From NCBI RefSeq assembly GCF_014200575.1, contig NZ_JACHBZ010000002.1, forward strand, positions 248,001 to 312,000: a DNA stretch of 64,000 nt, written 5' to 3'. Shown one piece after another: positions 19,801-27,033 of this stretch. Origin of the DNA: Mucilaginibacter saanensis. GTDB lineage: Bacteria > Bacteroidota > Bacteroidia > Sphingobacteriales > Sphingobacteriaceae. Numbering within the stretch: position 1 is the first letter of the stretch; each line of letters starts with the position of its first letter. Under the pieces are notes generated by a model. That model worked only from the letters and a program-made list of their open reading frames with translations, was not told the origin of the DNA and made no database searches. Position numbers and translations under genes: made by a program.

Positions 19801-19955
19801 GGATAATTTACAATAACCAGGTATGATGGCGGGTGCATCTCAGGGTCTTCAGAACGGGGCATACTGAGCATGGTAGTAATCCCCAGCACAATGATCATGA
19901 TAAAGATCACGAGTGTAAACTGGCTGTTTTTTACAGCATATTCAGAGATCTTCAT
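16896..19955 (-). CDS. RND efflux pump, inner-membrane subunit (HAE1/AcrB-like)
   Basis: 1019 residues, the usual size. It starts MKISEYAVKNSQFTLVI with the first membrane helix; two large periplasmic porter loops follow helices 1 and 7, and there are twelve predicted membrane segments in two symmetric halves. The central helix contains VALGLLVDDSIVVVENIER, whose paired Asp residues are the proton relay of drug-exporting RND pumps; the second half has GLIALAGIEVKNTILLVDF. It exports small hydrophobic compounds in exchange for protons. Its start overlaps the adaptor stop by 4 bp (translational coupling), so it is the last gene of tetR-tolC-adaptor-pump. The substrate is not predictable. Confidence 0.95.
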   Translation of the reverse strand: MKISEYAVKNSQFTLVIFIMIIVLGITTMLSMPRSEDPEMHPPSYLVIVNYPGTSPRDIEDRVVTPLEKTISGLDDIKRIRTSISNGVAVLRVEYKYSSNIDAKYQEIVREVNNKRSELPADISSIEIQKQQPTDVNVLQVALVSENAPRSKLQYYAEKLQDELEKVSSLKQVSIFGLPGQQVRVELDLEKMAQMHLPVGVVSNSLHSEMASIPGGSIDAGHQTFNIKTNDYRTLDAVNNTIVSAVAGKNILLKDIAKVYYGYGEEKHITRLNGHRCVFIAAAQKDGENISKTQASYQVVLDGFKKLLPPNIDLVQNFDQADNVNRRLTGLGHDFIIAILLVAVTLLPLGLRPAIIVMISIPLSLAIGIVLLQLFGFNLNQLSIVGLVVALGLLVDDSIVVVENIERWMLEGHTRLEATLKATGQIGMAVVGCTVILIIAFMPLVFLPEGSGDFIRCLPLAVIFCVLASMAVSLTIIPFLSSRLLKNHNGNPEGNLLMRGLKRMIHGSYARLLDKALQKPFLTIGVAVVLFGLSLHIFSIIGFSLFPASEKPQFLINITTPNQSNLPYTDTITRDIERQLKRQPLIKYYATNVGRGNPRIYYNVIPENNRSDFAQLFVQLDEHTTPDEKLALIQQLQHRWAHYSGAKVEVKNFEQGTPVIAPVEVRLFGDNLDTLRNLSARVEKLLHATPGTMYVNNPVSLLKSDIRVAVNKEKAAQLGVPALNIDQTVRLAVTGLDMGTYYNNDNKYGYTVLLTRVKEGRPNLDAFRNLYVNNAQGNALPLNQVATLQLEASPAVINHQEKKRVVSVQANVQKGFLVSRVITDVVQKMDQLKLPAGYSYEMGGEVESQNNAFGGFLSIILVTVFMFIAVLVLLFKTFKSMLIILSVIPLGVVGAATALWVTGNSLSFIAIIGLIALAGIEVKNTILLVDFTNQLRRQGKSLQDAIREAGEVRFLPIVLTSLTAIGGLIPIAISTNPLISPLAIVLIGGLISSTLLSRIVTPIVYELIPPAIEPDVQVS

Positions 19956-21019
19956 TTGGCTGCTTTTACGGGTGATGAAATAGTGATGGCACTGTTATCG
20001 GTAAGATATGCGGAGCCCGAAACAATAAGCGATTTAGATTGCCCAAGACCATCTGTTATAGTTGCCGTGTTTTTGTTGATGCCGGCAACCGTTACTTTTA
20101 CCTTGTGGGCAATTTTATTATCGTCGGTAACAAAAACATAGCCGCTGTTGCCGTCGCCGTCAAGCAGGGCCTCGTAAGGTATTTGCCAGGCTCCGGTGGT
20201 TTGATGTGCGGGAGTAAGGATAGCTTTACCAAACATTCCCGCTGCTATGGCCTTTGGATTTCCGGTTAAGGTAATATCGGCGGTAAAGGTTCCGGTGGCT
20301 GCATCAATCCCTTCCGATTTGCGGGTAACCACACCTTGTAACGTTGTGCCGGGCAGGGCGGTAGTTACCACCTGTGCCTGGTCGCCGGGCTGTAGTTTTG
20401 CCCATTGCTGGTCGCTGATGTTTGAGCGCAGGAGCCATTTACCGGAGTGGGCACCATTGGTTTCCAGTACAGGGGCACCTGCAGAAACCTGTTGCCCGGT
20501 GTTGGCTAATTTATGCAGCACATAACCGTTTTTAGGAGCATGAATCTCGGAATATTGGCGATTGAATGTTGCCATACTTAGCTGCTGTTGTGTTTGCTGA
20601 AGTGTGGTTTTACTGTTTTGCAATTGTTCAAGCGTGGCTACACTATCCTGATAAAGGTTTTGGGTACGCTGATAATCGCGTTTGGCTTTCTCATTGGCTA
20701 ACTGTGCCTGTTGTACCTGCGCATTGATCTCGGTAGGGTTTAGGGTAGCCAGCAGTTGGCCACTTTTAACAGCATCGCCTTCCTTTACATTTAAACTGCT
20801 GATGATACCCGAGGTTTTGAATGAAAGCATTACCTCATCATCAGTAGTAAACTGGCCCGATACCACCATTGTTTCATCACTGTTTTGTTGTTTTAGGGGT
20901 ATGATGCTTACCGGAATGGTATCGGTTACATGGTTAGCTACAGTTTTAGGAGCCGGGTTATTACAGGCATACAAAAGCGGGGTGCAAAGTAATAAGCTAA
21001 AGTATTGTATAGTTTTCAT
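19952..21019 (-). CDS. RND periplasmic adaptor lipoprotein (AcrA/membrane fusion protein)
   Basis: 355 residues with a lipoprotein signal: the lipobox LLYAC places the lipidated Cys at residue 19. The barrel-sandwich hybrid (GIISSLNVKEGDAVKSGQLLATL), a coiled-coil hairpin rich in Gln (QLANEKAKRDYQRTQNLYQD onward) and the beta-barrel domain (ISDQQWAKLQPGDQAQV) appear in the expected order. Such adaptors bridge the inner-membrane pump and TolC in the periplasm. It sits 5 bp after the tolC-like stop and overlaps the pump start by 4 bp, confirming a single operon. Confidence 0.94.
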   Translation of the reverse strand: MKTIQYFSLLLCTPLLYACNNPAPKTVANHVTDTIPVSIIPLKQQNSDETMVVSGQFTTDDEVMLSFKTSGIISSLNVKEGDAVKSGQLLATLNPTEINAQVQQAQLANEKAKRDYQRTQNLYQDSVATLEQLQNSKTTLQQTQQQLSMATFNRQYSEIHAPKNGYVLHKLANTGQQVSAGAPVLETNGAHSGKWLLRSNISDQQWAKLQPGDQAQVVTTALPGTTLQGVVTRKSEGIDAATGTFTADITLTGNPKAIAAGMFGKAILTPAHQTTGAWQIPYEALLDGDGNSGYVFVTDDNKIAHKVKVTVAGINKNTATITDGLGQSKSLIVSGSAYLTDNSAITISSPVKAAK

Positions 21020-21024
21020 GTTGA

Positions 21025-22413
21025 TTATTTATTGGAGTTTGGGTTATTGATTGGATAGGTGGCCTGATCTCGTTCTAATTCTGCCAGCGTTATTTGCAGG
21101 CTGGCCCGTGCATCTGTTAGCTGTAGTCGTGCACCGGTAAGCTGATCCTGGGCATCTATCAGTTCAAGGTATAATAGTTGTCCGGCTCTGTAGGCTTTCA
21201 ATTGATCATTATAATATTTGCCCGCATAGGTTAATTGTGCAGCAGCGTTTTTGCAGGCTGCCCTTGCCGACTGGTAGTTGTTATAAGATTGATTGAGTTG
21301 TAACTGAAGGGATTGTTGTGTTTGATCAAGCTGAGCTGTAGCGGCCTGTAAATTGGCATTGGCCTGGGCCGCTTTGTATTTGCGCTGGCCGCCGGTAAAA
21401 ATGTCCCATTGTAAATTAACTCCCCATAGGTAATAACGGGTTTTGTCGGTCACATTAAAATTGGTGCCTTGCGAACCCAAATCAATAAAGGTGCTAAGCT
21501 TTGGTAAAAAACCCGATCGCTGTAATTTATAGTCAAACGTGTAGGCCTGCTGTAAAGAGTGCAACTGTGCTAATTCTTCGCGGTGGCTGGTACCCGTTGT
21601 TGTATCAGGTTGCGCCAAAATATCAGCAGTAGTATTATCATCTGTAAGAATAGAATCCTGCAGGGGGCGATTGAGTAAAAAATTGAAATAAGCCCGGGCA
21701 TTTTGTGTGTTACGTTGTGCCAGTATTAAAGCGGCATCGTTTTTTTGCTGCTCCGTTTGCGAACGCAATAAAGCAGTTCCATTACGTACTCCATTACGTA
21801 GTAAACTTTCATTTTGGCGAATATTTTCCTTAATAAGCAGCATGGCACTATTGTAGGTAGCTATTGATTGCAGGGCCTGGTAATACCGGTAATAAGCAGT
21901 TTTAATGTCTTTCACCAAAGCCCTTTTATAAACATTCACTGCGGCTTGCTGACTGCTGATCAACTGTTGCTTAATGAGCTTGTTGTACCTGATCTCGGCA
22001 TTGATAAGTGGGAGAGAGGTACGCAGTTTGGCGTCGTAAAAATTATTGGGGTTTAGTAAAAACGATTCATTTTGAAGCTGGGGGAATTTATTGGATGCTG
22101 TAAGCTGGTTTAAGGCGGTATATATGGGGTTTACCAGATCGCCCACGGGCACATCAATGGTTCGGCCGCCGGCAGCGCGTGTGTAGCTGGCAAGCATACT
22201 CACGGTGGGCAAATACATGGCCTGTGCCTCCTTTAGCGCAAATAACGATTTGTCTAAATCAAATTGCTGCTCCTTTAAGCCTTGGTTTTGTGCAAATGCG
22301 GTTGCAATGTAGTTGTCCAGTTGCTGATGTGCTGGTTGGCCTAATGCACTGGAATGATAAACAAACACCATTGCGACAAGCAAAATAGATGTTTTTATAA
22401 ATGATGTATACAT
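21025..22413 (-). CDS. TolC-family outer-membrane efflux protein
   Basis: 462 residues; signal peptide ending near SSALGQ. Two internally repeated halves of long amphipathic helices interrupted by short beta strands are visible (YNKLIKQQLISSQQAAVNVYK in the first half; YKAAQANANLQAATAQLDQTQ in the second), as in the trimeric TolC channel. It is the first structural gene of the efflux operon, 5 bp before the adaptor. A palindrome overlaps the region just before its start codon (22416-22428) and probably mediates repression by the adjacent TetR protein. Confidence 0.93.
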   Translation of the reverse strand: MYTSFIKTSILLVAMVFVYHSSALGQPAHQQLDNYIATAFAQNQGLKEQQFDLDKSLFALKEAQAMYLPTVSMLASYTRAAGGRTIDVPVGDLVNPIYTALNQLTASNKFPQLQNESFLLNPNNFYDAKLRTSLPLINAEIRYNKLIKQQLISSQQAAVNVYKRALVKDIKTAYYRYYQALQSIATYNSAMLLIKENIRQNESLLRNGVRNGTALLRSQTEQQKNDAALILAQRNTQNARAYFNFLLNRPLQDSILTDDNTTADILAQPDTTTGTSHREELAQLHSLQQAYTFDYKLQRSGFLPKLSTFIDLGSQGTNFNVTDKTRYYLWGVNLQWDIFTGGQRKYKAAQANANLQAATAQLDQTQQSLQLQLNQSYNNYQSARAACKNAAAQLTYAGKYYNDQLKAYRAGQLLYLELIDAQDQLTGARLQLTDARASLQITLAELERDQATYPINNPNSNK

Positions 22414-22415
22414 AA

Positions 22416-22428
22416 TAAACAGTGTTTA
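22416..22428. promoter_or_regulatory. Candidate TetR operator O1, in the tolC leader
   Basis: TAAACAGTGTTTA is a perfect 6-1-6 palindrome 2 bp from the tolC start codon. Together with the two related sites below it fits TRAAYRNTGTTYA, and all three continue to AGT or GT on the right. Confidence 0.55.
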
Positions 22429-22550
22429 GTATTATGGCAAAAAAATATTTAGTTATGGCGATGATTACTGATTGAATAGTTTAGTTGGATTTTGATATTG
22501 CTGTTAAGTTGAGGTGAACGCATAGTGTTAATTATTTTATGTTTAAGTAA

Positions 22551-22563
22551 TGAACGATGTTTA
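22551..22563. promoter_or_regulatory. Candidate TetR operator O2, between tetR and tolC
   Basis: TGAACGATGTTTA, an imperfect copy of the same palindrome, lies 18 bp beyond the tetR stop and about 140 bp before tolC, where the efflux promoter should be. Confidence 0.45.
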
Positions 22564-22581
22564 GTTTAGATGTAAATTTTT

Positions 22582-23193
22582 TTAAAGTGTTACAGATGCA
22601 ATATAATTTTCTATAGCATGGCTTAGTATTACCTTTAATTCTTGCTGCTCTATGGCCATCACTTTTAAACGGCAGCGTAAATTAAGGGATACCAGGCCAT
22701 GAACCATTGACCATATTTGAAGGGCACCTAATTGCAGATCAGTAATGCGCAGCAGTTTTTTGTTGATGCATTCTTCCAGGCAATCTAATAAATACTGGAA
22801 GGTTTTGTCACCATTGTCCTTATGTGATTCTTCATCAACATTGGTTGGGGCCCGGATAATAAACATGAGGTCATAAAGCTCCGGGTTTTCAAGGCCGAAG
22901 GACACATAGGTTTTACCCATTTGGATGAGCCTTTTTAACGGATCATCACTATTAGCCTCGGCTTTAAAAGCATCCAGTAGTTTGCCGTATGCAAGCCCCT
23001 GTACTTCGTAAAGGAGTTCATCCTTGTCCTTATAGTACAAATAAATGGTACCAGGACTATATTCAATGGCATCAGCAATTTTGCGGATCGATGTTTTAGC
23101 ATAACCGTCTTCCAAAAACATTTTTAACGCAGCAGCCCTGATGAGCTCCTTCATTTCAGTTTTTTCGCGCTCTTTTCTTTCAGATATGCCCAT
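22582..23193 (-). CDS. TetR/AcrR-family transcriptional regulator
   Basis: 203 residues. The N-terminal helix-turn-helix is clear: LIRAAALKMFLEDGYAKTSIRKIADAIEYSPGTIYLYY at about residues 18-55, the canonical TetR DNA-binding domain, followed by KDELLYEV. The C-terminal helical ligand domain is variable, as usual. It lies immediately upstream of the tolC-adaptor-RND operon in the same direction, so it is almost certainly its local repressor, relieved by a substrate of the pump. A good palindrome lies 26 bp upstream of its own start, suggesting autoregulation. Confidence 0.93.
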   Translation of the reverse strand: MGISERKEREKTEMKELIRAAALKMFLEDGYAKTSIRKIADAIEYSPGTIYLYYKDKDELLYEVQGLAYGKLLDAFKAEANSDDPLKRLIQMGKTYVSFGLENPELYDLMFIIRAPTNVDEESHKDNGDKTFQYLLDCLEECINKKLLRITDLQLGALQIWSMVHGLVSLNLRCRLKVMAIEQQELKVILSHAIENYIASVTL

Positions 23194-23218
23194 TGTTTGA
23201 TATAATCATTGCAAATGT

Positions 23219-23235
23219 ACTGAATGGTGTTCAGT
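23219..23235. promoter_or_regulatory. Candidate TetR operator O3, upstream of tetR
   Basis: ACTGAA-TGGTG-TTCAGT is a perfect 6-5-6 palindrome 26 bp upstream of the tetR start. It shares the TGTTYAGT right half with the two sites at the tolC end. Confidence 0.55.
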
Positions 23236-23308
23236 TTTTGAATAAAATAATTTTTATGGATTTCAGATTACAAACAAAATTCAGCTACACGCAAAAAAAT
23301 AGGGGAAT

Positions 23309-23346
23309 AAAAAAACAAAGCACCGGATTTTTCATGATCCGATGCT
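23309..23346 (-). terminator. Terminator of the 23.4-kb unknown gene
   Basis: AAGCACCGGAT (23318-23328) pairs with ATCCGATGCTT (23336-23346) with one G-T pair. On the minus strand the stem runs into a T tract (A run at 23309-23315). Confidence 0.75.
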
Positions 23347-23369
23347 TTATCATATGCGGAAAAGCTTGC

Positions 23370-23891
23370 TTAAAGATCCTGATAAACAGCGGATAGCTGA
23401 ACACCGTGGTGCGCATTGGCTACCCCGTTTGCAAATCCATTTTTATCAATAAACATTTTTTCGTTTTCAATTAAAAAATGGGCGCCTTGTACGTGGAAAT
23501 TACCCTTGATTGTTAATACAGCATCGGGATGCTGGGCCTCAATTTCGTTGGTGATATGGCTTGATAAACCAGCGTACTCATGTTCTTCCAGCTGATATAC
23601 GTCTAACACCGGCTCAGCATGACCAGCTTGGTATACCTTAAGCCGATTAGCCGTAGTTTCTAAACGAAAAGCCGGACCTGCCTGCAATTGATTATTGCTT
23701 ATCCGGATAGGATCGTCAGTTAATGAGGAGATAATGGCATCAATAACAAGTGCCTGGTCTTCAAAACCCTTTTGATGTTTATAAAACGACAGCACCTTTA
23801 AAAATTCGGTGCTGTTATCCCCATTTACAAAAGTGAGTGTATTTTGCGTACTCAAAAATATACTTGTCCCAAAAATGAATGCGTGTTTCAT
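23370..23891 (-). CDS. Conserved-looking unknown protein, 173 aa
   Basis: I do not recognise the family. The protein starts MKHAFIFGTSIFLSTQNT and contains no clear signal peptide cleavage site or membrane helix after residue 20. The middle reads like a mixed alpha/beta domain (VLSFYKHQKGFEDQALVIDAIISSL), and the C-terminal half like short strands (AVLTIKGNFHVQGAHFLIENEKMFIDKNGF). It is flanked by its own terminator and a 163-bp upstream gap, so it is probably a single-gene transcript. Codon use and length speak for a real gene. Confidence 0.65.
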   Translation of the reverse strand: MKHAFIFGTSIFLSTQNTLTFVNGDNSTEFLKVLSFYKHQKGFEDQALVIDAIISSLTDDPIRISNNQLQAGPAFRLETTANRLKVYQAGHAEPVLDVYQLEEHEYAGLSSHITNEIEAQHPDAVLTIKGNFHVQGAHFLIENEKMFIDKNGFANGVANAHHGVQLSAVYQDL

Positions 23892-24000
23892 AACGGTTTA
23901 ATTATGGAGTTAATAATTAATAGAAGCATTCTCACTGTAAAATGTTTTTACAATAAATAATAAAAATTCGTTTTAGCCAGGGCACGTGGTTTAATACAAA

Positions 24001-24034
24001 AACGCCTGCTTAAATTTTAATTTAAGCAGGCGTT
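24001..24034 (-). terminator. Strong terminator of arginine decarboxylase
   Basis: AACGCCTGCTTAAA (24001-24014) and TTTAAGCAGGCGTT (24021-24034) form a perfect 14-bp stem 20 bp after the stop codon; on the minus strand it runs into T residues. Confidence 0.9.
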
Positions 24035-24054
24035 GATAATAAATTAATATAATA

Positions 24055-25449
24055 TTATGTGGTGTACCCCAGTATTTTAAGCACTTGTTTACTGTTCTGT
24101 TCTTCGCCAAACACTTCAAAGTTAAATGTTTCATCGCGGTTGCGGCGAATGATCACATGTTTGGGTGATGGTAACAGGCAATGGTGAATACCACCATAAC
24201 CGCTCAATACTTCCTGATAGGCACCTGTGTTAAAAAAGCCCAGGTATTGTACTTTACGGGTTTTAGGCATAAATACGCTGTTCATGTGCGCTTCCTGGTT
24301 ATAATAATCCTGTCCATCGCAGGTAATACCACCAAGATTTACACGCTCGTATTCAGAATCCCAGTTATTAACAGGCAGTAAAATATATTTTTGGTTTAAA
24401 GCCCAAACATCAGGCAGGTTGGTGATGAATGATCCGTCGAGCATTAACCATCTCTCGCGGTCATTTTGTTGTTTACGCCCTAAAACCTTGTATAAAATGC
24501 CCGAGGCCTCGGCAACGGTATATTTACCAAATTCGGTAATAATATCCGGTTCCATAGTATCATGTTCGGCACAGATCTCTTTAATACGGCTCACAATTTC
24601 GTTGATCATGTATTCATAATCAAAATCAAAAACCAATGAATCTTTAAAAGGCATACCGCCGCCAATATCAAGCGTATCTAATGCGGGGTTTATCTTTTTA
24701 AATTTGCAGTAAAGAGTTACGTATTTTTCCAGCTCATTCCAGTAATACGGAGTATCAGATATACCAGAGTTGATAAAGAAATGCAATAACTTAACCTGAA
24801 AATTAGGGTTGTCTTCTATTTTATTATGATAAAAGTCAATCACATCTTCCATACGTACACCTAAACGCGAAGTATAGAACTGTGAGTCGGGCTGCTCTTC
24901 AGCAGCTATACGGATACCCAGGTTACATGGGGTGTCCATCTCGATCTCATCGTCATATAGGTTAAATTCCTCCTTATTATCCAATACCGGGATGATGTTT
25001 TTAAAACCATCATGCAGCATATCAATAATATAAGTTTTATACTGGAAGGTTTTAAAGCCATTGCATATTACGGTGATATCCTTGCTAACAGCACCTTTTT
25101 TCTCCAGGGCATCAATCATCGGCATATCAAAAGCTGATGACGTTTCCAGGTGAATCTCGTTTTTAAGGGCTTCTTCCACAATGTGTCTGAAGTGCGAGCT
25201 CTTGGTACAATAACAATATTTATAACTGCCGCGATAATTGTTTTTAACAATAGCTTGCTGAAATAACAGCTTAGCCTGCTGTATTTTCTTGGTTATCATG
25301 GGTAAATAAGTAAAACGCAATGGGGTGCCATACGTTTCAATCATCTCCATTAAATTAAGGTCCTGAAAATATAGTTCGTCATCGATGATCTCAAAACCAT
25401 CCTGCGGGAAACCTACACTTAAATCAAGAAATTCCTGGTAACTCTGCAT
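24055..25449 (-). CDS. speA: Arginine decarboxylase-like PLP enzyme (fold III)
   Basis: 464 residues, cytoplasmic. The N-terminal alanine-racemase-like barrel carries the PLP lysine in YCYCTKSSHF (Lys83), followed by HLETSSAFDMPMIDAL, ICNGFKTFQYK and the glycine-rich phosphate loop LDTLDIGGGMPF; TEFGKYTVAEASGILYKVLG and the C-terminal sheet domain follow. This is the short, biosynthetic-type arginine decarboxylase found in Bacteroidota, making agmatine for polyamines. Related decarboxylases acting on ornithine or diaminopimelate are possible, but the neighbouring arginine enzymes favour arginine. It is monocistronic by its terminator. Confidence 0.85.
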   Translation of the reverse strand: MQSYQEFLDLSVGFPQDGFEIIDDELYFQDLNLMEMIETYGTPLRFTYLPMITKKIQQAKLLFQQAIVKNNYRGSYKYCYCTKSSHFRHIVEEALKNEIHLETSSAFDMPMIDALEKKGAVSKDITVICNGFKTFQYKTYIIDMLHDGFKNIIPVLDNKEEFNLYDDEIEMDTPCNLGIRIAAEEQPDSQFYTSRLGVRMEDVIDFYHNKIEDNPNFQVKLLHFFINSGISDTPYYWNELEKYVTLYCKFKKINPALDTLDIGGGMPFKDSLVFDFDYEYMINEIVSRIKEICAEHDTMEPDIITEFGKYTVAEASGILYKVLGRKQQNDRERWLMLDGSFITNLPDVWALNQKYILLPVNNWDSEYERVNLGGITCDGQDYYNQEAHMNSVFMPKTRKVQYLGFFNTGAYQEVLSGYGGIHHCLLPSPKHVIIRRNRDETFNFEVFGEEQNSKQVLKILGYTT

Positions 25450-25782
25450 TTATTAAAATTTTGGCAAAAATGTAATTTTTAAACGGAATTAACCCTCAAA
25501 TGTTGGGATAAAATTTATAGTCTGAATGTAATTTATTTGATGGTCTTTAATAGTTAGTTTGTTGTGTGTGTTCTTGTTCTGATAATCAGTGAGTTGTAGT
25601 ATTGAAATTGTTAGCACTTAACCGATAAATGTTGTCTGCAAAACAAGCTGAATTTATATTGAAAAATGGGGTTATAAATAGTCAGAGTCACAAAGAGTTT
25701 ACTTTTTGATTGATTTTTTCTGCTATAATGGCATTCGTTTTGTTCAGTTAGTGCAATTGATATCTTACATAAAGAATAACTT
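25450..25782. other. Intergenic region between arginine decarboxylase and small zinc-ribbon gene
   Basis: 333 bp of AT-rich sequence between divergent genes. Both promoters should be here. I find no supported ORF or strong palindrome. Confidence 0.4.
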
Positions 25783-25974
25783 ATGTCATTACGGTTAATA
25801 AAAGGGCAACAGACAAACAATCAGAAAAAGGAAACAGTGTGTTGTACCAAATGTAAAACGGAACATGTAGAAAGAATTTCAAGAGGCAGGATATTTAAAA
25901 CATTGTTGTTTTGGCTGCCATTTAAAAGATACATCTGTTATAAATGCCTGCATAAGTTTTATTCCTGGCGGTGA
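25783..25974 (+). CDS. Small zinc-ribbon-like protein, 63 aa
   Basis: The chain has two cysteine pairs, CTKCKT and CYKCLH, about 32 residues apart, separated by a basic stretch (RISRGRIFK) and a hydrophobic one (TLLFWLPF). This spacing suits a zinc ribbon, possibly in a small nucleic-acid-binding or membrane-associated protein. It stands alone, divergent from arginine decarboxylase and convergent with the CtlX-like gene. Small size and no recognised family limit confidence; the two CxxC knuckles argue against a chance ORF. Confidence 0.55.
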   Translation: MSLRLIKGQQTNNQKKETVCCTKCKTEHVERISRGRIFKTLLFWLPFKRYICYKCLHKFYSWR

Positions 25975-26015
25975 ATGATTTACAGGCTCTGACTATTATT
26001 GCTTCCAGTGTTATC

Positions 26016-26945
26016 CTATAAGGTGACAACTGGTAAGTGTACCTCGGCCATCATGCACCTTGCACTGCCGCCGCCATTGGTTTCGATGGTGTTAATATCA
26101 GCGTACACCAGTTTACCATACTTTTTAAGCATATTCTTTTGCTCATCCGTTAGCGCCTGGTAGGCATTGTTTGACATTACTATTAACGTTTCGCCTGCTT
26201 TATTGGTAACCTCCAGCATGTTACCGGCAAAACGGTTCATCTGGTCAAAGGTTATTGGTACAATTTGTTTATGGGTTGACCGAAGCGATTCTAAAACCAC
26301 CACCTTTTCATGCGGATTAGCTATGCTGTCTGTACAGATCACCGCAAATGCACTGCCAATACACATCAATACATTGGTATGGTAAATGGCTTTACCATGT
26401 GCATCAACAGCCTCAAAGCTGATGGCTTTGTAGCCAGCCTGCTCGCAAAAGAACTCCAGTACCTGCTTGTCTGTGCGGGGCGAAAGGCATGCGTAGGCTA
26501 TTTTGTTCTGCCTGTCAAGCACCATGCTTCCGGTGCCTTCCAGGAATTTATTTTCGGCCTCAAAGCGGCTCAGATCAATTACATGCCCTACCTTAAAGGT
26601 ATCCTCCAATTTACTGATGATATCCTCCCGGCGTTCCAGCCGGCGGTTTTTAGCTTGCATAGGGTAGAGGAAAACGTTACCATCCGTATGGAATGATACC
26701 CAATTGTTCGGGAAAATAGAATCGGGGGTATGCGGTTGTGCGGTATCGTCAATTACGGTAACATTTACGCCGTTTACTCTCAATGTGTTAACAAAGCCAT
26801 CAAACTCAGCCAGGGCCTTGTCCTGAACCGCTTGCTGGTTGGCATCGCGGTTCTGGAAGGCATTGCTTTCTGCCGTTTGTTCATTAAAGCCAAAACTTAC
26901 CGGCCGTATCATTAATATGTTGTTGGTAGCTTGATGATTAGTCAT
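26016..26945 (-). CDS. ctlX: Citrulline hydrolase / arginine deiminase-related protein (CtlX-like)
   Basis: 309 residues. Guanidino-group-modifying fold: IRPVSFGFNEQT near the start, DSIFPNNWVSFH (substrate aspartate region), FLEGTGSMVLDR, HTNVLMCIGSAF with the catalytic-type His, and near the end GGGSARCMMAEVHLP with the nucleophilic Cys297. These are the signatures of the CtlX family, which hydrolyses citrulline to ornithine, CO2 and ammonia. It follows the arginine deiminase-like gene by 88 bp in the same direction, so arginine could be converted to ornithine in two steps without carbamoyl phosphate. Assignment to the family is good; the precise substrate is inferred. Confidence 0.82.
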   Translation of the reverse strand: MTNHQATNNILMIRPVSFGFNEQTAESNAFQNRDANQQAVQDKALAEFDGFVNTLRVNGVNVTVIDDTAQPHTPDSIFPNNWVSFHTDGNVFLYPMQAKNRRLERREDIISKLEDTFKVGHVIDLSRFEAENKFLEGTGSMVLDRQNKIAYACLSPRTDKQVLEFFCEQAGYKAISFEAVDAHGKAIYHTNVLMCIGSAFAVICTDSIANPHEKVVVLESLRSTHKQIVPITFDQMNRFAGNMLEVTNKAGETLIVMSNNAYQALTDEQKNMLKKYGKLVYADINTIETNGGGSARCMMAEVHLPVVTL

Positions 26946-27033
26946 TGTGTTAAAAATTTAGCCCGAATCAGAACTGGCAGAGTTTATGAATTTTCAGGAT
27001 TGTATCCATCGCTTTAATTCTGAAAGTTTTGTT

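Noticed and set aside
23193..23396. 67-codon ORF over the tetR promoter
   Set aside because: It covers the operator and the terminator of a neighbouring gene, has low-complexity composition and no family features.
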